The notes under the pieces were generated by a model that saw only the letters and a list, made by a program, of their open reading frames with translations, was not told the origin of the DNA and ran no database searches. A stretch of DNA of 64,000 bases. Source: Monodelphis domestica. Lineage: Eukaryota; Chordata; Mammalia; Didelphimorphia; Didelphidae. Location of the stretch: NCBI RefSeq assembly GCF_027887165.1, contig NC_077235.1:17817383-17881382 (forward strand), given 5' to 3'. The number at the start of each line of letters is the position of its first letter. The first letter of the stretch is position 1. Position numbers and translations under genes: made by a program. This document shows, piece after piece, positions 33,991-46,120 of this stretch.

Positions 33991-34790
33991 ACATTCTAGC
34001 AATTTCTCCTCCCAAAGGCATCAAAATGAATAGTGATTAAGAAGTCCAAAAAGAAGCACCAGTGAACCCTTTCTTCCAACCTAGGACTGTGAAAAAGATA
34101 GCCAGGAGCCAGAAGTACTGGTATTGGTGTCCTCACAAGGAAAGTCAGCAGGAACTGAGGTCAAAACACTGGCAGTCTATTACAGAATCTATACTGGAAA
34201 AGATCTAGGTGGCGTAAAGGATGGAAAAGCACAATAATGTCAAGACTAAGGATATTTCACTCCAGTACTCTAACTGGGGACACTGGTGTCTGCCAGTGTT
34301 CTAAGTGAAGAGATGTCAAAGGAGGTAGAAGGGAGAAACAAGCATCCAAGAAAAATAGAATAAACAAAACAGAGTTCAATGACTTTATAAGACACAAAGA
34401 AAAATAGATCACAAAGTCAAAATATTAAAAATAGAAGAAAATGAAAAGTACCTACAATTATAAACAAAAGAGTTTAAAAAGTGGTCAAAAGGAGATAATT
34501 TGAAAATCATCAAACTTTCTGAATATCATGATGCATAAAAAACCAGGATATGAGAGTATAAGAAATCATAAGTGAAAACTGCTCTGCTTTTCTAGAATAA
34601 GTGGGCAAAATAAGGACAACAAAATATACCTAGAAAGATCTGCCAGTTACTGGATTAAAAAATAATAAAAGAAAATTCACAGAAACATTCTGGTCAAGTT
34701 TTAGAACTTACAGTTCAACCAAAAAATACTACACTAAATGGAATGGCATCTAAACATTCAGTGGATAAATTAAATAGCCTCACCTACTGA
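33991..34790 (+). mobile_element. Decayed HAL1/L1 ORF1 remnant
   Basis: Segments such as 'gacacaaagaaaaatagatc' and 'atgagagtataagaaatcat' then 'aagtgaaaactgctctgc' follow the HAL1/L1 ORF1 text at 43900-43960 and 20050-20100. No frame is open. Decay is strong. Confidence 0.5.
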
Positions 34791-35145
34791 CATTTGCATC
34801 TATGTTCCTTAAGGAGATTGGTCTGTAGTTTTCTTTCTCTGTTTTTGGTCTGTCTGGCTTTGGAATCAGTACCACATTTGTGTCATAAAAGGAATTTGGT
34901 AAAACTCCTTCATTGTGTATTTTGTCAAATAGTTTGTGTAGTATTTGGATTAATTGTTCTTTAAATGTTTGATAAAATTCACTTGTGAATTCATCTGACC
35001 CTGGAAGTTTTTTCTTAGGGAGTTCCTTGATGACTTGTTAAATTTCTTTTTCTGAGGTGGTACTATTTAAGTATTCTATTTCCTCTTTTGTTAATCTAGG
35101 CAATCTGTGGTTTTATAAATATTCACCCATTTCACCTAGATTAGT
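34791..35145 (-). mobile_element. L1 ORF2 fragment, inverted part
   Basis: It matches the intact ORF2 around 6550-6900 in the same minus orientation ('aaggagattggtctgtagtt', 'tttggaatcagtacc'), covering the N-terminal part of the reverse transcriptase. It adjoins a sense-strand L1 piece, giving a head-to-head junction. Confidence 0.8.
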
Positions 35146-35280
35146 AGAAAGTCTTTCTGACAACACTAGGGGTAAAGTGAGAATGCCCATTGTTGTCACT
35201 TTTATTTGATATAATTCTATAGTTGCTAATTTTAGCAATAAGACAAGAAGAAGAAACAGAGGAAGGGACTGAAGCATTAT
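35146..35280 (+). mobile_element. L1 ORF2 fragment, sense part of inverted pair
   Basis: The text 'aggggtaaagtgagaatgcc' then 'cattgttgtcacttttattt' is the sense version of reverse-transcriptase motif B and what follows it. It continues about 110 codons downstream of the neighbouring inverted piece. No 3' end or A tail is attached. Confidence 0.65.
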
Positions 35281-35900
35281 TTGAGGTATGATCTGAGAGG
35301 CACACGGGAAGCCCTGGAAAAGCCCCATTGAGAATAGAAGGATTGAGTGCATGTAGAATTACATCAGTGCTAGTGGACAGACAAGTGCATGTGAAGAGTA
35401 GTTAAGTAAGTAACTGATTTATCTGGACAGAATTTTTTCAGTTTTTCTGATTGTTTATACTAGTGACACCTGGTAAATTGGTCTCCTGTCTACTTCCTTC
35501 CCCTCCCTTACCTCATGTCTTTCTGGCAAATTGACATCATTTACCCTCAGAAAATTTTTTTTGCTCTAAACATTTTTTGCTGTATATATTTTATAACAGT
35601 TTTTGTCTTCAGATAAAGATTAGTTAATTTTTACTGCATTCTGAGTTGTTTGCTATAAATAAGCATACCACAAAATTGAGAAGGACAAAAAGGAACTCAT
35701 GGATCAATAGCCTAAGACTTAACCATAACCTCTCTTCTCCCTGTCTCCCTCCCCCTCTCCTCTCAAAGAGGGGCTATAACATAATATTAATGGAATTAGA
35801 ATACAGGTTTAGATGAATGTCTCCTGCAATCTTTTACAATAAATTTCAAATAAATATATATTATCAAGATATAAAAGGTAACATCATAAACAAATGAGAG
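35281..35900. other. Unassigned stretch
   Basis: T-rich sequence with no recognisable gene or repeat. Confidence 0.3.
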
Positions 35901-36485
35901 AAACAGGGAAGAAGAAATCTTGATATGGATAGAAATGGATAGAAAAAGAATTCTGGATCAAACAAAAGATAGAAAGCCTCATAGGAGACCAAAACTTGTA
36001 ATTTTCATTACATAAAAGAAAAAAAAATTTGCACTAACAAAACTAAGGCAACTTAAGTGAGAAGGGAAATAATTGAGGGAAATTTAATCAAGTTTATTTT
36101 ATCAAGGTCCAATATCCAAGATATATAAGGAATGGATTCAAATATACAACAAAAAAATCATTATGCAATAGACAGAGGGTGGAAAATTATGAACAGTTGT
36201 TCTCAAAAGAAGTGTAAGCTATTGATAAACATATGAAAAATGCTCTGAGTTTTTAACTAGAGAAATACAAATTCAAACAATCCTGAGGTTCCTTAACATG
36301 CCCATGAGATTGTCAATAATGGAAACAAAATATAATGACAATTACTGAAAGCTATGTTAGAAGACATTCATGCGAGTTCACCAGAGGCACAGCTGCAAAT
36401 TAGTTTAATCATTTTGGAAAAAATTTGCAACTATAACCCCCAAAGCACCAACCTGTACCTACTCTGTGACAAAGATACTACCACT
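35901..36485 (+). mobile_element. Decayed L1 ORF2 fragment, sense
   Basis: It follows the late ORF2 text ('cagttgttctcaaaagaagt', 'aacatatgaaaaatgctctg', 'agagaaatacaaattcaaac') with many indels. It may be the continuation of the L1 pieces at 34791-35280. Confidence 0.65.
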
Positions 36486-36650
36486 ACTATGCCTACCTAA
36501 CCTCTCAGTGCTCTAGGCAGCTCTCTGAGACTATAACTTGCAGAGAAGATACTGACCTGTGTTGGCAGATGGACTTTTCCTCAATAAAAAGTTCTTCATA
36601 TCAATGAAATCAGAGATCAAGCCCCTATCCTACTTAAATTATACTTTGCT
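36486..36650 (+). mobile_element. CORE-SINE 3' remnant
   Basis: It shares 'gcagagaagatactgacctg' with the repeats near 26145 and 28620. Only the right half is present. Confidence 0.5.
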
Positions 36651-36774
36651 TTTCTTACCTGTGTACATTTTGAACATACAAAGAAGGTAAACACGAGTTT
36701 CTGGAGAGCAGGGAGTTTCTTTTTTCTTTTTTCTCTTTGTATTTCTAATGTTTAACCCATTATTAACTTAGTGT

Positions 36775-36950
36775 TCAATTACCAAAATATATTAATATTT
36801 TAATTAATTAATTAATTTTATTTAAATACATTTATTTTAATTTATTTTAAATATATTTATATAAAATAATTTTATTTATATATAATAAATTTATTTTATT
36901 TAAATAATCAATTTTATTAATTAATAATATATTAATTTGTAAATTAAATC
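36775..36950. repeat. AT-rich low-complexity tract
   Basis: Over about 175 bases the sequence is almost only A and T, made of 'taat', 'ttta' and 'tata' words with imperfect self-complementarity. It probably grew by slippage. Confidence 0.85.
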
Positions 36951-37014
36951 TGGACACATTATCTTGGTTTTACTCCAAAGATTAAAGACATGAATATTAA
37001 ACCAAGTTTTAGAA

Positions 37015-37245
37015 GCACGTAGGGGGCACAGTGGATAGAATGTTGGGCCTGGAGTCAGAAAGACTCAAATTTAGAGATACTTAATAGCTGTGGGACCTTG
37101 GGCAAGTTACTTAACCTATTTGCTTCAATTTCCTCAACTGGGAATAGCACCTACCTCACAAGATTGTTGTAAGAATCAAATGAGAATATTTATAAAGCTT
37201 AGTAGAGGAACACAGTAGGCATTATGTAATGCTTAACATAAACAT
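37015..37245 (+). mobile_element. MIR, sense
   Basis: The order 'ggcacagtggatagaatg', 'ctgtgggaccttgggcaagt', 'cctcaactgggaatagcac' and 'ttgttgtaagaatcaaatga' follows the MIR consensus almost end to end. Confidence 0.8.
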
Positions 37246-38620
37246 GTGTATACAGGACTCCCTTCTACATCACAGCTTTCCTCATTGCAGTTTAGTTATA
37301 GTGTGAGTTGACCTAAGATATTAAACAGGAATTTTTAGAGAGTTTTGTGGAAGCTACAGGTGATATACAAATACTAGTAGACAACACAGAAAAAGTTTAA
37401 AAGCTCAGAAATATATAAAATATGCATGTAGCATATAATACTGATATGTTTTATCATGTAATATCATAAATATATACAAATCACTTTGCTGTAAATATTT
37501 AGTAAAAAAGAAAAGGTTCTGAATACTTCTTTGGTACAAAGAGAGAGCCAAAATATTTTACATGGATTTTCCAGGATGTTCCATGAACACTCCCTCTATT
37601 TTTATATATTCTTCTAATAGGCCCTAATTATGAGAAGGAATATTTTCTCACCGTCTTCCTCATTTCTTCCCTGGTATATTCCTTCTTTTCTCCATTTTCT
37701 TTTCTCTCTTAAAATCAAAAAGATGTTACAAAACCACCACTAGAACCTTTTTTTTTAATTTGCCTTTGTCACTAATTCCTTCTGTGACTTTTGAAGACAA
37801 TGGAACTCTGAAGACAAATTCGTCCCTTCTTCCCCTAATAGTATGTGTTTCATTATCTTTTCTTTAGCCCTCTCTAGTTGCTCAGATATATTTTATTTTC
37901 TAGGTCTCTTGTCTCCTGTCTTTATATTTCAGTCTATCACAAGATCTGTTATTTTAATCAACTTGGAGCACTGATTTACTCTGTTCCTCCCTCCCCCTAA
38001 GTCTATTCTCTCCCTCATTTTGACTAAAAGGAAAATATCATGAAAATAATTATCCTGATTGACTTCTATCACATCTATTAATTCTAAAGAAGTAAATATT
38101 ACAGTTGTCTCTCTATTCATATTATCTGCTATTTGTTTGCGTATATAGAAGGATGTACACTCCTTGAGGGAAGGAGGCATTTTGTTTTTGTCTGTCATTT
38201 CTCTACAGTGGTACCCAAAACATAGAAAATACTAATATAGTAAATTCATTGATATCCTGTACTGCTCCCCAAAAGCACCACAAAATTAATTTTTGCCTAA
38301 AAATCAAAAGCAAATGAGAATCAAGGCTCATGTTCTGCAGAAACATATTTGGTATGGGAAACTGGAATAACAATTACATTTTTCCCTCAGGAGAACAAAA
38401 ATTTCAATTATTCACTTGAAGCATTGCTTCTTGGGAGTTTTCACATCTAGCTAACCCAGTAAGTGGATAAGATATCTCTCAATCAGTCCAGTGAACTACT
38501 CTCATTTAAATAGAGATTAGAAGGAAACAGTAACCCAAGCAATGAAATTATATAAAAATGGAACTGCATCATCTTACCTTGGTTACTCGAAAAAAGTAAA
38601 AAATGATCAACAGCTCATTT
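37246..38620. other. Mostly unassigned stretch
   Basis: Nothing firm was recognised. The text near 38157-38250 ('cactccttgagggaagg' then 'cattttgtttttgtct') resembles the end of an L2-type LINE, but weakly. The minus-strand frame at 37929-38198 has no motif. Confidence 0.3.
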
Positions 38621-38637
38621 GAAAGTGTGCTTTTGAA

Positions 38638-39524
38638 CAACTCTGAGGTATCACGTCATACCTAGCAGATTGGCTAATATGACAGCAACCTAAAGTAATT
38701 AATGCTGGAGTGAATGTGGCAAAGTCGGGACACTAATTCATTGCTGGTGGAGTTGTGAATTGATCCAACCATTCTGGAGGGCAATTTGGAACTATGCCCA
38801 AAGGGTGATAAAAGACTGTCTGCCCTTTGATCCAGCCATAGCACTGCTGGGTCTGTACCCTAAAGAGATAATAAGGAAAAAGACACATACAAGAATATTC
38901 ATAGCTGCACTCTTTGTGGTGGCGAAAAACTGGAAACTGAGGGGATGCCCTTCAATTGGGGAATGGCTGAACAAATTGTGGTATATGTTGGTGATGGAAA
39001 ACTATTGTGCTCAAAGGAACAATAAAGTGGAGCAATTCTATGGGACCTGGAAAGACCTCCAGGAAGTGATGCAGAGTGAGAGGAGCAGAACCAGGAGAAC
39101 ATTGTACACAGAGACTGGTACACTGTGGTACAACTGAACGTAATGTACTTATTTACTAGCAGCAATGCAATGATCCAGGCAATCCGAAGGAACTTATGAG
39201 AAAGAACGCTACTCTCATCCAGAGAAAGAACTGTGGGAGCAGAAACACAAAAGAAAAACAACTACTTGATCAAATGGGTTGATAGGGATATGATTGGGAT
39301 GTAGACTCTAAATGATCACCCTAATGCAAATATCAATAATATGGAAATAGGTTTTGATGAATGACAAGTGTAAAACCCAGTGGAATTGTGTGTCAGCTAT
39401 GGGAGGGGGATGTAGGGAGGGGAGGGAAAGAACATGAATCTTGTAACCATAGAGAAATATTCTAAATTAATTAAATAAAAATTTTCAAAATTAAAAAATA
39501 ATAAAATAAAAGACTATGAAAAAG
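38638..39524 (+). mobile_element. 5'-truncated L1, sense, recent
   Basis: Late ORF2 plus the 3'UTR. The last 125 codons of ORF2 are open (38760-39137). It ends in an A-rich tail and is bracketed by an exact 17-base target-site duplication, 'gaaagtgtgcttttgaa', at 38621-38637 and 39525-39541. The perfect duplication implies a recent insertion. Confidence 0.94.
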
Positions 39525-39541
39525 GAAAGTGTGCTTTTGAA

Positions 39542-39957
39542 ATTAAAAAGTGCATGGTGGGTAGTTGAGTAGAGACGAATACTCTAATAAAATGGAGGGG
39601 CATAGGGGAGCTCACACATTGATAACTAACAGGATTTTCTCCTTGAAAAAAATGAGGCACAACAAAATGATTACAAAAAGTCATTAATCCAACTTCTTGC
39701 ATTAGTATATAAATCTATATAATCAAATTTGTATATATATATGTGTGTATATATATATATATATAGTCAAAACTCTACTGCTTCTTATAGAGAAGAGTAT
39801 ATATACTTTCCTGATTGGTAGGCTTTGTTCCCCCCTCCCCAAAGTTAGTCATGTTTATTTTAGATAGAGTGACAGTCAGAAGAAAGCATTTAATAAATGC
39901 TTTTTATGGGCCAGGTACATAATCTATAAAATATATATGAACCCACTATGGGCTTGC
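39542..39957. other. Unassigned stretch with TA/TG microsatellite
   Basis: A short (TA)n/(TG)n tract lies at about 39731-39765. No gene or other repeat was seen. Confidence 0.4.
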
Positions 39958-40250
39958 AGTTTATTTAGCATGGTAGCATTGTAGAGAGGGGGTTTGATTT
40001 GAAGTTTTGAATCTCATCTCAGATACTTTGGAGCTGTGTGTCTCTGGACAAGTTATTTCACTTCAAGGTGAAAGAATTTCCTCACCCGAGGAATGCAAAA
40101 GTTAATAATGCTACTTCATTTATACAGTGATTTTGAGAACCTCATGAGATAATACACATAAAGTGCTTTCCAAACCTTGAAGTTCTATTTTAACATTGGC
40201 TATCTCCATCATCATTACTATTATCATTTTTTGGTCTTAGTTTTGTACTT
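39958..40250 (+). mobile_element. MIR-like SINE, sense
   Basis: It has 'atctcagatactttggagct', 'acaagttatttcacttcaa' and 'gagataatacacataaagtg', in MIR order. Confidence 0.6.
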
Positions 40251-41224
40251 TATCTGCCAGGAAACCCCCCCCCCCAATGATTTCTTGAAATTTTTCCAGC
40301 CTTATGATTTTAAGATGTTATAAATACAATCCAAATTAGAAGACAATGTAAGATATCCAACAATGCACGAGCATGCCTACCTCTCTACACAGGCGAAGCA
40401 AGTGTTGTCTACTTCTGTAATGTGAAGTGTTAAAAGGCTACATTAGCCAAAAAAACCACCTCTCTTTCCTTGTCTGCCCCGGGGCTCCAAATGACTATCC
40501 TACTCATTCTATTGGGCTAAGATATTATGTTAAAATACAAAAGTTATATGGGAGGGAGGATGCACTAAATTGTAAGTGTACGTCACTTCATCATATTTGT
40601 TATTCTATCTTAGCAAGATGCAGAAAAGAGCCAAGACTTGTTTTGTTTTGAATTGGAGAAGTTTAGGGCAGGTTCTGCATCTGAGGTGTTGTTTAGGGAG
40701 GGTCTGCTTGAATAGGACACTGTGCTAAGGATTCTGGGGGGTCTGGAGGTAGCAAGAGGGCCCAGACATTGTATAGAAGTGTGCTAATTAGAATGGAGAA
40801 AGGAGGAAGGGGGACAACACAATTTCCTGGCTTTCCATTTTAGCTAGGGCTAGCCTTGCTCAGTGGGGGCTGTCATGTGGTATTCTCTGAAATAATCAGG
40901 GTACACATTGCCACCGACAGTTGGCTCAGGTTCAAGGAGGCTGTCAAGCTAATCTGGACAGTGTGCCAAGAATGTGAAAAGGCCACCTCTATCTCCCAGT
41001 ACGTAGGAAGAGTACAGACGGGAAGACATAATGAGTTTTCTAGAGTTAGTTTGCACAGTGTGTATCTATGACCTACTGACAAATCAAGGAGCATTACATA
41101 ATAAATCATATGCAAGTGTTTGCATATAGGTTGTGGAGCATCTTCTCACCATTTTAAAGCAAAAGAAAATGAATATCTTTTGAAAGCAGGCTTCTATAAA
41201 GACAGGGAATGAACTAGATCAATA
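40251..41224. other. Unassigned stretch with a faint retroviral-like frame
   Basis: This is one of the less repetitive parts. A plus-strand frame at 40856-41071 of about 70 codons has a C-x-x-C pair near 40961-40974, followed by a V-G-R-V segment. This pattern recalls the N-terminal zinc-binding domain of retroviral integrases. No long terminal repeat, other pol motif or second open frame was found, so the call is weak. A short frame at 40427-40651 has no motif. Confidence 0.25.
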
Positions 41225-41334
41225 GTTCTCAAGCCCTTGGTCCCTTGGCCCCAAGGGGCAGAATATGTAATTTCAAGAGGTCCACCTCATTAAATTACTC
41301 AGTATAACATGGAAGCAAATTTTTGTTATTGTAG

Positions 41335-41570
41335 TTCAGTCATTCAGAAGAGTCTGTCTGATTCTTTCTGACTCCATTTGGAGTTTTCTTGGTTTGTCAT
41401 TTCCTTCTCCAGTTCTCTCTATAGGTGAAGAAACTGAGGCAGACAGGGTTTAGTGACTTGCCCAGGGTCAGACAGCTAGCAAATGTCTAAGGTCAGATTT
41501 GAGCTCAGGAAGATGACTTGCCTGCCTCTCTAGCCACTGTACCATCTAGCTGATTGAAGAACCAAATATA
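41335..41570 (-). mobile_element. Long CORE-SINE (MON-like), antisense
   Basis: It starts 'tagttcagtcattcagaaga', has 'ggtttgtcatttccttctcc' and 'gtgacttgcccagggtcaga', and ends 'ccactgtaccatctagctg'. It is the reverse of the SINE type at 13107-13356. Confidence 0.75.
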
Positions 41571-41970
41571 TTTAACGTTTTAAAAAAGGAAATATCTTTA
41601 TTTTTATCACTTTCAGCTTCTCTCTTTTCCCTATCCAACATGTTAGCCTTGCAACAAAACATAAAAAGGACCGTTCCCCAAAAGGTTAAGGCTAGTTAAG
41701 TGAAACTAGCCAACATATCAACTGAGTCTGACAGTTTAAGAAATGGCAAAGTGATTGTGCATCCCAGAACATTAGAACTGGGAGGGATTTCAACAGTCAT
41801 CAAATTAAACTCATTCTGAAAAAAAGTAGCCATCTAACTTTCATTCAAAGATCTACAAAGAGAAAGAACTAACCACCTCCTAGGGAAGCCCATTTCATTC
41901 GGGGATTGCACTAATCATAAAGAAATTTGTTCCTGAAATCTTGGCTAAAAATAAAGCTTTGAAACCTACA
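41571..41970. mobile_element. Possible CR1/L3-like ancient repeat
   Basis: Text such as 'agaactgggagggatttcaa' and 'gaaagaactaaccacctcct', then 'agggaagcccatttcattc', follows a very old mammalian interspersed repeat also suspected at 63205-63910. The family name is not certain. Confidence 0.4.
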
Positions 41971-42435
41971 TGTATTGTTCCTTGTTCTGATTTCTGGGAC
42001 CGAACAGAGTATGTTTAGTCATTCTTTCATATGAAAGCCTTTCAAGAACTTAAATAGATGCATCATCGGGCTGTTTGTTCAGACAGGAAAGAAAAAGGGA
42101 AAGGAAGTGGTTGTGATTAGGTCTCAGACATAGGACGTGCCTATCCAAATGAAGGAGGCAGAAGGAAAAGGTAATAATAATGATAACAACAAATATTCCT
42201 ACTATATGGCAAGCACTGTGCTAAGTGGTTTACACACATTGCCTCATTTTTATATTTACAACAACCTGAGTGGTAGCTATTCTTACTGTCCTAGTATAGC
42301 AGCTTTCTTCACAGTAGCTCCCCAACTAGAAATCAAAAGCTTACCCACCTACTGCAGTATGGTTAAACCAATTAGGGCTTATTAATGTAATGAAATATAA
42401 TTATGCCATCAGAAATGAGGAAATGGAAGATGGCC
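41971..42435. other. Unassigned stretch with SINE fragment
   Basis: The part 42195-42300 ('ctatatggcaagcactgtgc', then 'taagtggtttacacac') looks like a piece of an old SINE. Nothing else was recognised. Confidence 0.35.
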
Positions 42436-43135
42436 AAAAAGGTACACTGATCTCTAACAAATTACCCTCCAAAAAAACTATAACACCTCAAAATGAATTT
42501 TGGAGCAGCATTGCCCACAAAAGACAGGGTGAGAGAATTTTTCAACCCAAAACAACATAGAGGACTGGCATGAAAGAGTAATGGCAAGCCTTACCATGGC
42601 AATAAGCCTTGAGCACAGCTGAATCAACAGCAATGGCTTCTGGAGATCTCACTCATAGATGGTAAGGGGAGGGTGGGTCAGACAATTGACTACAAAGAGA
42701 TTACAAGTGTCCCTTTGCTAGCTCTCAGTGCAAGATTCTTTTTGTACTGCCCATACCCATATCCAGGTAGCAGTCTTAGAATGTGGTCTCAGGATGAGGA
42801 AGAGCACTAGCACACACCAATGCTTAAGGCCATAGAAGAACAGGGGACCCTGGTCATAGTCCAAGGAGGAAAAGAGTGCTTGGGATTACTCACAGACCAG
42901 AGCAGAGGCTGGACAGCATTAAATACACTTCTCTTCACATCATACCTACCACCTTGGAAGAAGTGAAAGATAGATCACCAGAGCTAGTTCTAAAGGCAGC
43001 TACACAAAGAACCTGAAGCTTGGAACAGTATTCCCTTCACCATAGGTATAGAGCCCAACTTTAACAGATTTTTTAATTAAAAGGAAAAAAAAGACTGGAA
43101 AATGAGAAAGCAGCAAAAAAGAAACTCAAAGGTTT

Positions 43136-43263
43136 TTTCTTAATTTTATTTAGTCAATTTAGAACATTATTCCATGGTTACAACAATCATATTCTTTCTC
43201 TCCCTCCTCTCCCCCAACCCCTTCCTGTAGCCAAAAGGCAATTCCACTGGGTTTTACATGTGT
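43136..43263 (-). mobile_element. Very short L1 3' tail, antisense
   Basis: About 130 bases of the L1 3'UTR in reverse ('tttagtcaatttagaacatt', a C-rich tract, 'aattccactgggttttacat') interrupt the HAL1 ORF1 relic. Confidence 0.75.
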
Positions 43264-44390
43264 TCTTCAACAAAGAAAGTTATCTTGATGATAGGAAAGA
43301 TCAAAACACAAACTCAGAACAAGAAAACAAAATCAATACTGCTACGTCCAAAGCCTCCAAGAAAAGTAGGAATTGCTCTCAAGTCCCAAAAGACTTAATG
43401 GAGGAGCTCAAAAAGGATTTAAGAAATCAAAAGAGAGAGGTAGGACAATTGCAAAAACAAGTGAGAGTAATACAAGAAAATAATGAAAAAAGAGGCAACA
43501 ACTTGGTAAAGGAGGCACAAAAATACTGAAGAAATTAATATCTTAAAAAATCAATTAGGCCAATTATTTAAAAAGGCACAAAAATCCACTGAAGAGAAAA
43601 ACTTCTTAAAAAGAAGAATTGGCTAAATGGAAAAGGATGTATGAAAATGGAGTGAAGACAAGAATGTTTTATAAGGCAGAATTGGCCAAATGGAAAGGGA
43701 GGCACAAAAATCTCATTCAAAAAAAATCTTATCTTAAAAATTAGAATTGAGCAAGTAGAAGCTAATGATTCCATGAAACATCAATAAACAAAGTCAAAAG
43801 AATGAAAAAAAGAAGAAATATAAAATATCTCATGAGAAAAACAATTGATCAGGAAAACAAAGTCAGGAGAGAGAATCTAAGAATTTTTGGACTACCTCAA
43901 ACTATGATCAAAAAAAGAGATTAGACATCATCTTTCAGGAAACTATCAAGGAAAACTGCCTTGATATTCTAGAACCAGAGAGCAAAACAGAAATTGAAAA
44001 AATTTACTGATCACCTCCTGAAAGAGATCCCAAAAGGATAACTCCCAGGAATATTGTAGTCAAATTCCAGAAGTCACAGGTCAAGGGGAAAATATTGTAG
44101 GCAGTCAAAAAGAAACAATTCAGATAACGTGGAGTTACAGTCAGGATAACACAAGATTTAACACTTTCTATATTATAGGATCAGAGGGCCTGAGATATGA
44201 TATTCCAGAGGACAAAGGACCTAGGACAAACAATCAAGAATCAATTACCCAGCAAAACTAAGTATAACACTTCAGGGGGAAATGGATATTCAATGAAATA
44301 GAGGATTTTCAAGTATTCATGATGAAAAGACCAGAGATGAATGGAAAATATTATTCACAAAAATGACTCAACAGAAGTATAAAAAGGTAA
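43264..44390 (+). pseudogene. HAL1/L1 ORF1 relic with repeated coiled-coil module
   Basis: The first ~90 codons are still open (43260-43529) and rich in Lys, Glu and Gln, as expected for the N terminus and coiled coil of ORF1p. Between 43512 and 43765 a module containing 'ggcacaaaaat' and 'gaattggccaaatgg' occurs four times with a ~63-bp (21-residue, three-heptad) period. RRM and C-terminal domain text follows (43870-44330) with stops. Confidence 0.65.
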
Positions 44391-45714
44391 ACAGAAAAGA
44401 GACACCAAAATATATTCCATAAGGTTAAAATGTTTACAATCCTAAATGGGAAGATGATTCTTATAACTCCTAAGAACTTTATCTTTAGCCAGAAGGAGTA
44501 TACATAGTCAGAGGGCAAGGGTGTGAGTTGAATATGATGAGATGATGTAAAAATAAAATAAAATTAAGACAGTAGAAAGGGGAAGGAATTGGGAGAAAGA
44601 TGAAGGAAAAAACATAATAGGATAAATTATCACATATAGAAGAGGATGAAAGCTTTTACAGTGGAGGGGAAGATGGAGGAGGTGTGGTGGAGAGTATATG
44701 TACCTTACTCTCATTGCAATTGGCTCTATGAGGGAAGAATACACATAATCATCTGGGTATACAAATCTATCTTATCCTATAGGAAAGGAGGAGGGGAAGG
44801 AGATATAAGAAAGAGGGTGGAACTGATAGAAAAGAGGGCAAATTGGGAGAGGTGGTGGTCAAAGACTTAATAGGGGAAAATAGGATGAAGAATATCACAG
44901 TAATAATAATGAAGCAACATTTTTATATCTCTTTAATAAAGGCCTCATTTCTCAAATACATAGAAAAATGAGTCAAATGCCTAAGAATAAAATTAATTTC
45001 CCAAATGATAAATGGTTAAAGCTTAAGAAAAGGAAAATGACAAAATTTGGAGGGGATGTGAGAAAACTGAGACACTAATATACTGTTGAGGGAGTTGTGA
45101 ACTGATTTAAGCATTCTGGAAAGCAATTTGGACCTATGCCCAAAGGGCTATAACAATACATACCCTCTGACCCAGCAATACAATTACTAGGTTTGTATCC
45201 CAGAGATATAAAAGAAAATAAAAAACAAAAAGGGGAAGGACTTATATGTTCAAAAATATTTAAAGCAGCTATTTTTGTGGTGGCAAAGAAATGAAAAGTG
45301 TGGGGATACCCATCAAATGGGGAATGACAGTTATACTATATGATTGTAATGGAATACTATTGTGCTATAAGAAATGACAAGGAGGAGGAGCTTAGAAAAA
45401 CCTGGAAAGGATTACAAGAACTGAAGTAAGTGGAATAAGCAGAACCAGAACACGGTACATAGTGACAGGAATAATGTACAATGAACACCTGTGAATAACT
45501 TAGCTATGTCAGCAACACAATGATTTAAAATAATCCCTAAGCACTCAATATGCTTTTTCACTTTCTTAATTTTTTTTTGTTTGTCTCCCTCTACAAAAGT
45601 GTTAATATGAAAAAATATTTTGCACAATTGCACATGTAAAATTTCTATGAGATTGCTTACTATCTCAATGAGAAGGGATGAGGAAGGAAGGAGGAAGAGA
45701 ATGTGAGCCTCAGC

Positions 45715-46044
45715 ATTTTTTTAAGTTTACTTAGTTAATTAATTTACAATATTTTTTTTCCATAGTTACATGAATCATGTTCCTTCCTTGACCTCCTCCG
45801 ACCCCCCTTCCAAAGCCAATGCGCAATTCCACTGGGTTTTATATGTGTCATTTATCAAAACCTACTGACTAGGATGATCTCTTAGTGTCTACATCCCCAA
45901 TCATATCTCCAATGACCCATGTGATCAAGCAGTTGTTTTTCTTCTGTGTTTCTACTCCCACAGTTCTTTCTCTGGATGTGGATAGTGTTCTTTCTCCTAA
46001 GTCCTTCAGAATTGTCCTGGATCATTGCATTGCTGCTAGTAGGG
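45715..46044 (-). mobile_element. 5'-truncated L1 3' tail, antisense
   Basis: L1 3'UTR in reverse ('gcaattccactgggtttt', 'ccaatcatatctcc', 'gttctttctctggatgtgg'). It interrupts the 3' end of the HAL1 element; 'gaatgtgagcctcagcat' on the left and 'gaatgtgggactcaatat' on the right look like the decayed duplication. Confidence 0.8.
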
Positions 46045-46120
46045 AATGTGGGACTCAATATTCTTTGAAAAAATTTGGAAACTGTTTTGACATTTAATTG
46101 GAGAAAAATTTAATTTAAAA

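Larger units (their letters stand above)
42436..46120 (+). mobile_element. HAL1-type (half-L1) element, sense, split by two L1 tails
   Basis: The 5'UTR matches that of the L1 at 18630 ('gaattttggagcagcattgc', then 'aaaagacagggtgagag'). An ORF1 relic follows (43264-44390), then a purine-rich stretch (44400-44900), then a short late-ORF2/3'UTR end (44900-45710 and 46045-46120). Endonuclease and reverse-transcriptase regions are absent, as in HAL1 elements. Antisense L1 tails are nested at 43136-43263 and 45715-46044. All frames are broken. Confidence 0.65.

Noticed and set aside
41225..41330. Possible Charlie/MER-type DNA transposon end ('gttctcaagcccttggtccc')
   Set aside because: Only one end is suggestive; no partner end or duplication was found.
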